Position numbers and translations under genes: made by a program. A DNA stretch of 64,000 bases from Brassica napus (lineage: Eukaryota; Streptophyta; Magnoliopsida; Brassicales; Brassicaceae): positions 1 through 64,000 of the forward strand of contig NW_026015743.1 in NCBI RefSeq assembly GCF_020379485.1, written 5' to 3'. This document shows positions 23,407-34,112 of this stretch, piece by piece (the first letter of the stretch is position 1; every line of letters starts with the position of its first letter). The notes beneath the pieces were generated by a model, which made no database searches, was not told where the DNA came from, and saw only the letters and a program-made list of their open reading frames with translations.

Positions 23407-26400
23407 TCAGCTCCTTCTCTTCCCAAGATCTATGAGTCCCAATCTAATGTGAATGGACTCCATAGTCTTTTGTCTTGCTGCCTTGGTGAACACATCAGCC
23501 AACTGATCTTCACTTCTCGTATAGCAAGGTAAGATCACTCCAAGCACAATCATCTGTCTCACCTTGTGGCAATCAACCTCAATGTGCTTGGTTCTCTCAT
23601 GGAACACCGAGTTGGATGCAATGTGAATGGCAGCTTGATTGTCGCAATGCATAGTCATTGGAGTGGCTTGATCAATCTCCAAGTGCTTCAAGATGCCTTT
23701 GATCCACACCAACTCGTTTGTGAGCTTCAGCATAGCTCTATACTCAGCTTCTGCACTTGAACATGACACCACCTTCTGTTTCTTGCTCTTCCAAGTCACC
23801 AAGTTGCCTCCAATGAATGTGCAATAGCCTGTGGTTGATCTCCTGTCAGCTCTATCTCCTGCCCAATCAGCATCACAATAGCCCACCACTTCTGTGCTTC
23901 CATTGCACCCCATCCATACTCCTTGATCCGGCGAGCCATTCAGATACATCAACAGCCTCTCCACCATGCGCCAGTGATGTTCCTTGGGAAGCTGCATGTG
24001 TTGGCTCACCTGATTCACAGCAAAACATATATCAGGCCTTGTAATGGTAAGGTAAATCAATTTGCCAACAAGTGTTCTATAGAGTTTAGGATCATGAAAT
24101 GGCTTGCTGTCTTCAATCTCCCCCTCTCTTGGTACTTTGTAGCCATCCTCCATTGGCATCCTTGCTGTCTTGCCTCCATAAGCACCTGCACCTTTCAAAA
24201 GATCAAGTGTATACTTCCTTTGGGACATGAACAAACCTTCCTTGGATCTACAAATCTCAATTCCAAGAAAGTATTTCATTTCTCCCAAGTCTTTGATTTC
24301 AAACATAGACTTTAGAAACTCCTTGGTTGCTTTGATACCTTCCTTATCACTCCCAGTGATAATGATATCATCCACATACACAAGGAGAGCAACCATACCT
24401 GAGGGTGTCGTGAGTGTAAAGAGAGTGTGATCCAACTCTGACTTCTTGAAGCCTCGGCCGTTTAAAGTTGTGCTCAACTTGTTATACCAAGCTCTTGGTG
24501 ATTGCTTCAACCCATAAATAGCTTTCTTTAGCCTCAGTACATTCCCTCTCTTCACTAGATGTTCCAGACCTGATGGAGGATACATATAGACTTCATCCTC
24601 AAGTTCTCCTTGTAGAAATGCATTCTTTACATCCATTTGCCACAATCCCCATCCAAGGTTCACAGCCAAGCTTAAAATAATCCTAATGGTGTGTAGCTTG
24701 GCCACTGGTGCAAATGTTTCAATGTAATCCTCTCCATATGTCTGAGTGAACCCTCTTGCTACTAGTCTAGTCTTCTTCCTCTCAATCGACCCATCAGCCT
24801 TGTACTTGATTGTAAAGATCCATCTACTAGACACAGCTTTCTTCCCTTTTGGTAGTTCACTCTCATACCATGTATCATTCTTTATCATAGCTCCTGCCTC
24901 AGCTCCTACTGATTCCTTCCATTCCTTATCCTCCATTGCCTCTTCATAGCTTCTTGGAATGTGATTCTCATCCAAGTTTACCATGAATGCGCAATGTGCT
25001 TCTGGATATTGAGCAAAAGAACACACGGCCTGAGTAGGATGCTTCACAGCTTGGGCATTGTAGTACACTCTTGTGTTTACCCAACTGGAAGGATCCTTTC
25101 TCAGCCTTGTACTTCTTCTCAATACTGGCCCTTCTTGCGCCATCTCTTGTTCTTCTTCTTGTGGCAGCACACTTGTTTCAGATCTTTCTTCTCCTAGCTG
25201 ACTTGCTTCAGCTCCTTCTTCCCTTAGCTGACTCTCTTCAGCTCCTTCTTCTTGATCATTTGATTCCACAGCTTGATCATGAGAGCCAGAACTCTCTTCT
25301 CTAGTTCTTGTTTCATTCCCCCCCTCATGCTCAAGGTTGGAAGTCTGATGATCCGGGACTGTGGTAGTACTTCTCCCCTCTTGATGTCCTTGATTCATGT
25401 TGATTCCAAGGCCTTCTAGGATAATCCTCAAGGTTTCAGCTCTATCAGAGGTAAGATCCTTCAAGTCTTCTTGAATCTGTTCCTCATAATATCCTTTCTC
25501 TTCAACAAACTTCACTTCTCTAGATACTAACACTCTCCTTGTGTTAGGATCATAGCACTTGTATCCTTTCTGACTTGATGAGTATCCAATGAACATTGCC
25601 TTTGAACTCTTAGCTTCTAGCTTGTTTCTTATCTCTCCAGGCACCATCACAAAACACAAACACCCAAAGACCTTCATATGCTCGAGAGAAGGCTTGTACT
25701 GATTCAGTACCTCAAATGGTGATTGTCCTTGAAGGATCAGAGTTGGTGTCCTGTTGATGAGATAACACGCCGTAGCAACAGCATCACTCCAAAACTTCTT
25801 AGGCACATTGGATTGAAACATCATGGACCTGGCTACTTCCATCAAATGCCTGTTCTTCCTCTCAGCCACACCATTCTGTTGTGGGGTATAGGGACAGCTT
25901 GTCTGATGAAGGATTCCATGCTGAGATAGGTGTAGTTTGAATGCTTGTCCCGTGTACTCTCCTCCATTATCTGACCTGAAAATCTTTATCTTGGCATTGT
26001 AATGGTTAGTCACATAGGATTGAAAGTTTTTAAATGCATCAAGTACCCTATCTTTGGTTGGAATTAAGGTTAACCAGGTGTATTTGGATTTTTCATCAAT
26101 GAAAGTTACATAATACTTATGGTTTTCTCTAGATAGGCAGGGTGCAGTCCAAACATCAGAATGAATAAGATCAAAACATTTTTCATAAACAGTAGTAGAC
26201 TTGGTAAAGACAGTTCTACAATGCTTGCCTAAAATGCAAGCTTCACAATCATTATTCTCAAAGGAAACACCTGGCAACATCAGTTTTAAAGCCTTATTAT
26301 GAGGGTGTCCTAATCTAGCATGCCACAATGCATTTTTACTTAAACCAGAACTAGAAACAGAAGTAAACGAGCAGCTATATCTAGAAACAGGAGTGAGATC

Positions 26401-27960
26401 TTCAAGTAAATATAGCTCTCCTTTAGTCACTCCCTTTCCGATCATCTTGCTGCTTTTAATATCCTGAAACTTAACATCATTAGGACTGAATATAACATTG
26501 CATTGCAAATCAGTAGCACACTTCTTAACAGATAACAAGTTTGATGTAAATTCAGGCATATAAAAAGCTTTAGTTTCCTTATTAAACAGTTTAAGACTTC
26601 CTATTCCTCTAATAGGAATCTTATCTCCATTAGCAATCATTACATTTCCATTCATTGGCACAATGTTTTTAATCAAGCTAGTATCACTTATCATATGATG
26701 AGATGCACCTGAATCAATCACTAATGGCTTAATGTCATGAGAACTAGCAATATGCGCAAGGATACTAGATGGTTTGAATGCATGATCATTTCTAGCAAGG
26801 TTTGCAATCCTAGATTGATTTACCATTTCTATCAAGCTCTCATGCATCCTATCAGTTCTAGTTAGATTCTCATAGTTCTCTACCATCCTAGCACCAAAAG
26901 AATACCCAAAGATGTTACCATTCTCCTTGAACATCTTAATGAGAGCATCAAGGTCGGATCTCCTTAGATACTCTTGGTCATTGTTCCCACGGTTGCTTGG
27001 TGCCCCGGTGTAGGCAGCAAGAGACTTCCCATCCCCTGCCTCACGCCCATCTATCTCCTTTCCTTTGCTTGTACCAGCTCCACCCGTTCCATCTGATGCA
27101 TTAGCCCTTGCTTCACGGTCCTTCATGAACTTTGCCGGCTTGAGGTGTGGGTGAAGGATCCAGCATTGGCTCTTCTTGTGGCCATGCTTCTTGCAGTGAT
27201 CACAGTTCCCATTGAACCTCCTCTCCTCAAACTTCCCATGCGCAGCAACCTTGTTTGCTTGCGGAGCTTCACTCCCCTCCTCTTGAGTTGCTTGGCTTGC
27301 AAGGGAAAGGTCTCCCTTCTTTGTAAACAGCCCAATGGAGCCTTGCTCCTTCTGAATCCGTGCACACACATCCTCAAGATCAGGTAGATTGTCCTCCCTC
27401 AGCAGGTGCTGGATGAGACCGTTGTAAGCCGGGTTCAGCGTGAGGAGTAGCCCAAAGACCTTGTCTTGCTCTCTCCTCTTGTTAAGCTCATCAGCATCCG
27501 TTGTGCTTGGCCTAAGCATCTCCATCTCGGACCAGAGACTCCTGAATCTCCCTAGATGCTTGGTGAACTCCATGTCTTCTTGTACAAGGTTGTTGATGGC
27601 TTGCTTCACTTCAAACACTCGGCTTAGGTTTGAAGTGTTGCCATACACCTTCTTCAAGGTATCCCACAGCTCTTTAGCAGACTCACAGTAGCTGTATGCA
27701 TCCAGAATAGCCGGCTCAAGGGACGCATGGAGCACTGACATCACCAACATGTCCTCTTGATGCCACTTCTCTTCTGCCTTGCTTGCCGCTTCATCTTCAG
27801 CCTCTCCTTGGGTGATGAGCTTTGGAGCTTCTCCTGGCGTGATGTGCTTCCAAAGCCCCTTGCTTCCCACTGTGGTTCTCACCATCCGAGACCACACCAA
27901 GTAGTTGTTTCCCTTGAAACAAACCGCCACCTTCATGTTCATGTTCATCCCACTCTCCAT
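23407..27960 (-). CDS. E3 Gag-Pol polyprotein, intact
   Basis: A 1517-residue polyprotein for virus-like particle assembly, cDNA synthesis and integration. In order: capsid region with the LVWSRMVRT stretch at the N-terminus; CX2CX4HX4C knuckle (about 250-264); protease DSGASHH (about 415); pre-integrase HARLGHPH...CEAC (about 545-573); integrase catalytic HSDVW (about 600), RSDNGGEY (about 663) and VAERKN glutamate (about 699); acidic variable linker; reverse transcriptase from about 1047 with YVDD (about 1197); and RNase H with GYCDADWAG, SSAEAEY and MHCDNQA (about 1363 on). No stop or frameshift is seen and every catalytic motif is present. The start is the ATG opening MESGMNMNMK, shared with E7. 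A GC-rich gag gives way to AT-rich protease-integrase sequence near 26920. Confidence 0.95.
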   Translation of the reverse strand: MESGMNMNMKVAVCFKGNNYLVWSRMVRTTVGSKGLWKHITPGEAPKLITQGEAEDEAASKAEEKWHQEDMLVMSVLHASLEPAILDAYSYCESAKELWDTLKKVYGNTSNLSRVFEVKQAINNLVQEDMEFTKHLGRFRSLWSEMEMLRPSTTDADELNKRREQDKVFGLLLTLNPAYNGLIQHLLREDNLPDLEDVCARIQKEQGSIGLFTKKGDLSLASQATQEEGSEAPQANKVAAHGKFEERRFNGNCDHCKKHGHKKSQCWILHPHLKPAKFMKDREARANASDGTGGAGTSKGKEIDGREAGDGKSLAAYTGAPSNRGNNDQEYLRRSDLDALIKMFKENGNIFGYSFGARMVENYENLTRTDRMHESLIEMVNQSRIANLARNDHAFKPSSILAHIASSHDIKPLVIDSGASHHMISDTSLIKNIVPMNGNVMIANGDKIPIRGIGSLKLFNKETKAFYMPEFTSNLLSVKKCATDLQCNVIFSPNDVKFQDIKSSKMIGKGVTKGELYLLEDLTPVSRYSCSFTSVSSSGLSKNALWHARLGHPHNKALKLMLPGVSFENNDCEACILGKHCRTVFTKSTTVYEKCFDLIHSDVWTAPCLSRENHKYYVTFIDEKSKYTWLTLIPTKDRVLDAFKNFQSYVTNHYNAKIKIFRSDNGGEYTGQAFKLHLSQHGILHQTSCPYTPQQNGVAERKNRHLMEVARSMMFQSNVPKKFWSDAVATACYLINRTPTLILQGQSPFEVLNQYKPSLEHMKVFGCLCFVMVPGEIRNKLEAKSSKAMFIGYSSSQKGYKCYDPNTRRVLVSREVKFVEEKGYYEEQIQEDLKDLTSDRAETLRIILEGLGINMNQGHQEGRSTTTVPDHQTSNLEHEGGNETRTREESSGSHDQAVESNDQEEGAEESQLREEGAEASQLGEERSETSVLPQEEEQEMAQEGPVLRRSTRLRKDPSSWVNTRVYYNAQAVKHPTQAVCSFAQYPEAHCAFMVNLDENHIPRSYEEAMEDKEWKESVGAEAGAMIKNDTWYESELPKGKKAVSSRWIFTIKYKADGSIERKKTRLVARGFTQTYGEDYIETFAPVAKLHTIRIILSLAVNLGWGLWQMDVKNAFLQGELEDEVYMYPPSGLEHLVKRGNVLRLKKAIYGLKQSPRAWYNKLSTTLNGRGFKKSELDHTLFTLTTPSGMVALLVYVDDIIITGSDKEGIKATKEFLKSMFEIKDLGEMKYFLGIEICRSKEGLFMSQRKYTLDLLKGAGAYGGKTARMPMEDGYKVPREGEIEDSKPFHDPKLYRTLVGKLIYLTITRPDICFAVNQVSQHMQLPKEHHWRMVERLLMYLNGSPDQGVWMGCNGSTEVVGYCDADWAGDRADRRSTTGYCTFIGGNLVTWKSKKQKVVSCSSAEAEYRAMLKLTNELVWIKGILKHLEIDQATPMTMHCDNQAAIHIASNSVFHERTKHIEVDCHKVRQMIVLGVILPCYTRSEDQLADVFTKAARQKTMESIHIRLGLIDLGKRRS

Positions 27961-28157
27961 GTTGAATGTAGAACCCTTTAGACTTCAATAACTTTCTCTT
28001 GAGGTAACTGTCTTGAGCGAACACTAGCAGCTTCAAACAACCAATATAACTCAGAAAGACTACCCAGAACCGCTTAAGAACACAAGAACACCAAACTGTT
28101 TCTTCAAAGCTTCAACCTTGAATCTTCAAAGAACCCAACGAAACCAAGTTCTCTAGG

Positions 28158-28175
28158 AACCTGGCTCTGATACCA
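28158..28175 (-). other. E3 primer binding site
   Basis: Sense TGGTATCAGAGCCAGGTT abutting the 5' LTR. The 197-bp leader (27961-28157) carries an ATG at 28036 opening an out-of-frame ORF that overlaps the gag start. Confidence 0.92.
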
Positions 28176-28779
28176 TATCACTTTTAGGATTGAGTAGAGT
28201 AATCTGAGTGAATAAGAAAGACTAGAAGTGATTTAGAAGAGATTTGAGTATAAAATGAGATTAAGAGTCTAGTATAGAACCATTGAGAGACAAAGAGACT
28301 AAGAGAGACTCGTTACTTTCTTAATTGTATTAATGAGAGAGTTTACATATATATATGAAGAGAGAGATTAGGGTTTTCGTAAACAAGAGGATAAGATAAG
28401 CATGTGGAGTCAAGGCTTAATTTAAAACCATCCAATAAGGTGATCAATCCGTGTGAAGCATCTTTAGCTGGCTGCTTCCTTTTGCTTTCACTTTCCAGCT
28501 GTGACAGCCTGTCCAAGACTCGCCCTTATCCTTTCCAACGGTCTGATCCATCCCACAAAGGCTAAGGTAACTTATCCTCTTTACCTAAGTAACTCGGGTA
28601 ACACAAGGTAAAGGTTTGGTTGAGCTTTGGTCGATCCCATCTTGTACGGTCATGTACGGCCTTGTACGGCCTTGTACGGACTGGTTGATCTCAAAGCTCC
28701 CAAACCTTCCTAGCCTTCCTTATCCTCATTCTACTCAAGCCTCATCTCCCTTCTTCACTTAACTCTCCTCATCTTAACA
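28176..28779 (-). repeat. E3 5' LTR (right)
   Basis: 604 bp, near-identical to the left copy. It carries the same 10-bp-spaced GTACGG array, followed downstream in the sense direction by a TATA run (plus-strand ATATATATAT near 28346-28356). This is the presumed promoter. Confidence 0.92.
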
Positions 28780-29412
28780 GCTAGTAGGGAAGCTCATCTA
28801 CCTTACCATCACACGTCCGGATATATGCTTTGCTGTGAATCAAGTGAGCCAGCATATGCAAGTCCCAAAGGAGCATCACTGGCGAATGGTGGAGAGACTC
28901 CTCTTGTATCTGAACGGTACATCCGGCCTTGGAGTTTGGATGGGATGCAACAAGAGTACTGAAGTGGTGGGCTATTGTGATGCTGATTGGGCAGGAGATA
29001 GAGCAGACAGAAGATCAACTACCGGCTATTGTACATTCATTGGAGGTAATCTTGTGACATGGAAGAGCAAGAAGCAGAAAGTAGTATCTTGTTCAAGTGC
29101 TGAAGCTGAGTATAGGGCAATGCTGAAGCTAACCAATGAGTTGGTGTGGATCAAAGGGATCTTGAAACACTTGGAGATAGAGCAAGCTACACCAATGACT
29201 ATGCATTGCGACAACCAAGCAGCTATACACATTGCATCCAACTCAGTGTTCCATGAGAGAACCAAGCACATTGAAGTAGACTGCCACAAGGTGAGGCAGA
29301 TGATCGTTTTGGGAGTAATCTTGCCATGCTATACAAGGAGTGAGGATCAGTTAGCGGATGTATTCACCAAGGCAGCAAGACAAAAGACAATGGAGTCCAT
29401 ACACATCAGGTT
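28780..29412 (+). pseudogene. E2 gag-pol, 3' part (RNase H), truncated at a satellite junction
   Basis: Continuation of E2 after E3, resuming at the duplicated GCTAG. It encodes the end of reverse transcriptase and an open RNase H domain (CDADWAG, SSAEAEYRAM, CDNQAAIHIAS, HIEVDCHKVR, QLADVFTKA). At HIRLG the sequence leaves the element in mid-codon order and enters the satellite at a 4-bp microhomology (AGGA, 29413-29416), so the native C-terminus and 3' untranslated region are gone. Confidence 0.88.
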
Positions 29413-29501
29413 AGGAAGCTGAATAAATCTCATAGGAGTTAGGATGAAGAAGCTATCCCACTTTCAAATCAGGTGATCCCAGTTTTCCTGTTTGGGAATA
29501 T
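29413..29501 (+). repeat. Satellite fragment inside E2
   Basis: 89 bp of CentBr-like monomer from AGGAAGCTGAATAA to GGGAATAT, matching the satellite immediately left of the E2 5' LTR (17869-17957 region). It sits between RNase H and the right LTR of E2, where the purine tract should be. Confidence 0.9.
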
Positions 29502-30086
29502 TGTTGAAATGAGGTGATGCAAATATGTGATATGAAGCTAGAGAAGGTTAGAGGCTTGAGGATGAAGTTAGGGATGTGAGTGTACGGACAGGCCGTACAA
29601 GGTGGCCGTACAAGGTAAAGAAGAAGTTACCATGACCGTTTAACCAAGAGGGGAGTAAACGGATCATTCTTACCTTCTACCATGCTCTACTTGGATCAGA
29701 CCGTTGAGAGAGCTTGAGGAGCGCATCTGACAGGCTGTGCCAGGCTGTGACAGACTGTCAGCATCCTAGTCAAAGATCCAAGATGCTTCACACGCGGGAA
29801 GAAGCTCATTGGATGCTTTATGATATGCGCTCCTCTCCTGGTTGACTACACATGCTTTAGCTTATCTTTAAACCTTGTAAACCCTAAGCTCTCATACTAT
29901 ATAAGTTGTAACCTCATCTGATTAATGATTAACGAGATTGAATCACTCTTTCTCTACTCTCTCTCTAGTTTAAATCGCAAAGTCTCTTAATCACTCTCAA
30001 ACCATGATTCTTGTTTAAATCTTTCACTAAACTTCTCTTTAATCTTTCTTAATCTCTCAATACCTTCTTAAATCTCTAAAATCTCA
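29502..30086 (+). repeat. E2 right LTR
   Basis: 585 bp; by eye identical to the left LTR at 17958-18542 and preceded by the same satellite flank. It is followed by AATAT (30087-30091). It could be read as a solo LTR with duplications AATAT on both sides (29497-29501 and 30087-30091). Confidence 0.9.
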
Positions 30087-33000
30087 AATATGACAGCTTC
30101 TTTGTCATTCTAATCAAACCAGGATGAATCGCGATTTAAGAAGCTTGATTTTGAAACATAAAGTAGGGGAGAATCACCAGGAAGCTGAATAAATCTCATA
30201 GGAGTTAGGATGAAGAAGCTATCCCACTTTCAAATCAGGTGATCCCAGTTTTCCTGTTTGGGAATATGACAGCTTCTTTGTCATTCTAATCAAACCAGGA
30301 TGAATCGCGATGTAAGAAGCTTGATTTTGATACATAAAGTAGTGGAGAATCACCAGGAAGTCGAATAAATCTCGTAGGAGTTAGGATGAAGAAGCTATCC
30401 CACTTTCAAATCAGGTGATCCCAGTTTTCCTGTTTGGGAATATGACAGCTTCTTTGTCATTCTAATCAAACCAGGATGAATCGCGATGTAAGAAGCTTGA
30501 TTTTGATATATAAAGTAGTGGAGAATCACCAGGAAGCTGAATAAATCTCATAGGAGTTAGGATAAAGAAGCTATCCCACTTTTAAATAAGGTGATCCCAG
30601 TTTTCCTGTTTGGGAATATGACAGCTTCTTTGTCATTCTAATCAAACCAGGATGAATCCCGATGTAAGAAGCTTGATTTTGATACATAAAGTACTGGAGA
30701 ATCACCAGGAAGCTGAATAAATCTCATAGGAGTTAGGATGAAGAAGCTATCCCACTTTCAAATCAGGTGATCCCAGTTTTCCTGTTTGGGAATATGACAG
30801 CTTCTTTGTCATTCTAATCAAACCAGGATGAATCGCGATGTAAGAAGCTTGATTTTGATACATAAAGTATTGGAGAATCACCAGGAAGCTGAATAAATCT
30901 CATAGGAGTTAGGATGAAGAAGCTATCCCATTTTCAAATCAGGTGATCCCAGTTTTCCTGTTTGGGAATATGACAGCTTCTTTGTCATTCTAATCAAACC
31001 AGGATGAATCGCGATGTAAGAAGCTTGATTTTGATACATAAAGTAGTGGAGAATCACCAGGAAGCTGAATAAATCTCATAGGAGTTAGGATGAAGAAGCT
31101 ATCCCACTTTCAAATCAGGTGATCCCAGTTTTCCTGTTTGGGAATATGACAGCTTCTTTGTCATTCTAATCAAACCAGGATGAATCGCGATGTAAGAAGC
31201 TTGATTTTGATACATAAAGTAGTGGAGAATCACCAGGAAGCTGAATAAATCTCATAGGAGTTAGGATGAAGAAGCTATCCCACTTTCAAATCAGGTGATC
31301 CCAGTTTTCCTGTTTGGGAATATGACAGCTTCTTTGTCATTCTAATCAAACCAGGATGAATCGCGATGTAAGAAGCTTGATTTTGATACATAAAGTAGTG
31401 GAGAATCACCAGGAAGCTGAATAAATCTCATAGGAGTTAGGATGAAGAAGCTATCCCACTTTCAAATCAGGTGATCCCAGTTTTCCTGTTTGGGAATATG
31501 ACAGCTTCTTTGTCATTCTAATCAAACCAGGATGAATCGCGATGTAAGAAGCTTGATTTTGATACATAAAGTAGTGGAGAATCACCAGGAAGCTGAATAA
31601 ATCTCATAGGAGTTAGGATGAAGAAGCTATCCCACTTTCAAATCAGGTGATCCCAGTTTTCCTGTTTGGGAATATGACAGCTTCTTTGTCATTCTAATCA
31701 AACCAGGATGAATCGCGATGTAAGAAGCTTGATTTTGATACATAAAGTAGTGGAGAATCACCAGGAAGTCGAATAAATCTCATAGGAGTTAGGATGAAGA
31801 AGCTAATCCCACTTTCAAATCAGGTGATCCCAGTTTTCCTGTTTGGGAATATGACAGCTTCTTTGTCATTCTAATCAAACCAGGATGAATCGCGATGTAA
31901 GAAGCTTGATTTTGATACATAAAGTAGTGGAGAATCACCAGGAAGCTGAATAAATCTCATAGGAGTTAGGATGAAGAAGCTATCCCACTTTCAAATCAGG
32001 TGATCCCAGTTTTCCTGTTTGGGAATATGACAGCTTCTTTGTCATTCTAATCAAACCAGGATGAATCCCGATGTAAGAAGCTTGATTTTGATACATAAAG
32101 TACTGGAGAATCACCAGGAAGCTGAATAAATCTCATAGGAGTTAGGATGAAGAAGCAATCCCACTTTCAAATCAGGTGATCCCAGTTTTCCTGTTTGGGA
32201 ATATGACAGCTTCTTTGTCATTCTAATCAAACCAGGATGAATCGCGATGTAAGAAGCTTGATTTTGATACATAAAGTAGTGGAGAATCACCAGGAAGTCG
32301 AATAAATCTCACAGGAGTTAGGATGAAGAAGCTATCCCACTTTCAAATCAGGTGATCCCAGTTTTCCTGTTTGGGAATATGACAGCTTCTTTGTCATTCT
32401 AATCAAACCAGGATGAATCGCGATGTAAGAAGCTTGATTTTGATACATAAAGTAGTGGAGAATCATCAGGAAGCTGAATAAATCTCATAGGAGTTAGGAT
32501 GAAGAAGCTATCCCACTTTCAAATCAGGTGATCCCAGTTTTCCTGTTTGGGAATATGACAGCTTCTTTGTCATTCTAATCAAACCAGGATGAATCGCGAT
32601 GTAAGAAGCTTGATTTTGATACATAAAGTAGTGGAGAATCACCAGGAAGCTGAATAAATCTCATAGGAGTTAGGATGAAGAAGCTATCCCACTTTCAAAT
32701 CAGGTGATCCCAGTTTTTCTGTTTGGGAATATGACAGCTTCTTTGTTATTCTAATCAAACCAGGATGAATCGCGATGTAAGAAGCTTGATTTTGAAACAT
32801 AAAGTAGTGGAGAATCACCAGGAAGCTGAATAAATCTCATAGGAGTTAGGATGAAGAAGCTATCCCACTTTCAAATCAGGTGATCCCAGTTTTCCTGTTT
32901 GGGAATATGACAGCTTATTTGTCATTCTAATCAAACCAGGATGAATCGTGATGTAAGAAGTTTGATTTTGAAACATAAAGTAGTGGAGAATCACCAGGAA

Positions 33001-33567
33001 GCTGAATAAATCTCATAGGAGTTAGGATGAAGAAGCTATCCCACTTTCAAATCAGGTGATCCCAGTTTTCCTGTTTGGGAATATGACAGCTTCTTTGTCA
33101 TTCTAATCAAACCAGGATGAATCGCGATGTAAGAAGCTTGATTTTGATACATAAAGTAGTGGAGAATCACCAGGAAGTCGAATAAATCTCACAGGAGTTA
33201 GGATGAAGAAGCTATCCCACTTTCAAATCAGGTGATCCCAGTTTTCCTGTTTGGGAATATGACAGCTTATTTGTCATTCTAATCAAACCAGGATGAATCG
33301 CGATGTAAGAAGCTTGATTTTGATACATAAAGTAGTGGAGAATCACCAGGAAGTCGAATAAATCTCATAGGAGTTAGGATGAAGAAGCTATCCCACTTTC
33401 AAATCAGGTGATCCCAGTTTTCCTGTTTGGGAATATGACAGCTTCTTTGTCATTCTAATCAAACCAGGATGAATCGCGATGTAAGAAGCTTGATTTTGAT
33501 ACATAAAGTAGTGGAGAATCACCAGGAAGCTGAATAAATCTCATAGGAGTTAGGATGAAGAAGCTAT
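30087..33567 (+). repeat. CentBr-like satellite, block C
   Basis: About 20 monomers. Unlike block A, variation here is mostly base substitutions (for example CCCGATG, TACTGG, TATTGG, CTCACAGG and CTTATTTG variants). The block ends in GCTAT (33563-33567), the duplication of E4. Confidence 0.92.
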
Positions 33568-34094
33568 TGTTGAGATGAGGTAATAAAGAGTGACTACATT
33601 GATAGAGAAAGAGGATTGAGACAGACAGTAACTTTGGAGTTACCACAGTAACTTTGGTTTTACTGTGGTAACTAAGTTAAAGCTTGGAAAGTTACCTTGG
33701 CTCACATTGGAGAGTAAGCCACGACCAAGAGCTGTATGGATAAGGGGGGAGCAGTCTGGATAAGGTTTCCTCACAGCTAGAGAGGCTGGAGACAGGCTGT
33801 AAAGTAGACAGCATCTAGTAAAAGATGCCAAAGGGATCAAGCATGTGAAGACTCCCATTGGCTGCTTTTGGATGGCTCTCTTTGACTACACATGCCCTGA
33901 ACCTCTACCTTATCTATTGATTTCGAAATTGATTGTCTCTCTCATATAAGTATGTTGTAAACCTCATCTTTATTAATTAATGGAGTTTTGAGTCTCTCTC
34001 TTTATTCTCTCACTAAAATCTCTTAATCTCTTTAATCTTTTCATCTGATTATCTCTGATTATTTGAATCATGCTCTAATACACAAAAGTGTATA
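33568..34094 (+). repeat. E4 5' LTR
   Basis: 527 bp from TGTTGAGATGAGG to AAAAGTGTATA. U3 has GTAACTTTGG units around a GTTACC/GGTAAC palindrome (about 33628-33692) and no GTACGG array. A TATA-like CATATAAG lies at 33943-33950. Confidence 0.92.
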
Positions 34095-34112
34095 TGGTAT
34101 CAGAGCCAGGTT
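34095..34112 (+). other. E4 primer binding site
   Basis: TGGTATCAGAGCCAGGTT directly after the LTR; a leader of 149 bp precedes gag. Confidence 0.92.

Larger units (their letters stand above)
22663..28779 (-). mobile_element. E3: Ty1/copia element, subfamily C, intact, nested in E2
   Basis: Complete 6117-bp minus-strand element inserted in the reverse-transcriptase/RNase H part of E2, flanked by the 5-bp duplication GCTAG (22658-22662 and 28780-28784). The two 604-bp LTRs differ at only about two positions that I can see. The gag-pol ORF is uninterrupted. Both signs point to a recent insertion of an element that may be autonomous. Confidence 0.95.
17958..30086 (+). mobile_element. E2: Ty1/copia element, subfamily B, broken, carrying nested E3
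   Basis: Plus-strand element whose outer ends are flanked by AATAT (17953-17957 and 30087-30091). Its own parts are 17958-22662 and 28780-29412 plus the right LTR; E3 interrupts it at 22663-28779. The coding body has a frameshift and two nonsense codons, yet its two LTRs look identical by eye. The 3' untranslated region and purine tract are missing. In their place is 89 bp of satellite directly before the right LTR. So the right end is not a simple copia end but a rearranged one. Confidence 0.88.

Noticed and set aside
24227..25304. Numerous 60-130 codon ORFs antisense to gag-pol in all elements
   Set aside because: They are shadows of the conserved sense frame and recur wherever gag-pol is conserved; no independent start context or composition supports them.
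29502..30086. Independent solo LTR unrelated to E2
   Set aside because: Possible in principle, but LTR, satellite flank and duplication are all the same as at the E2 left end, so a copy of that end is the simpler reading.
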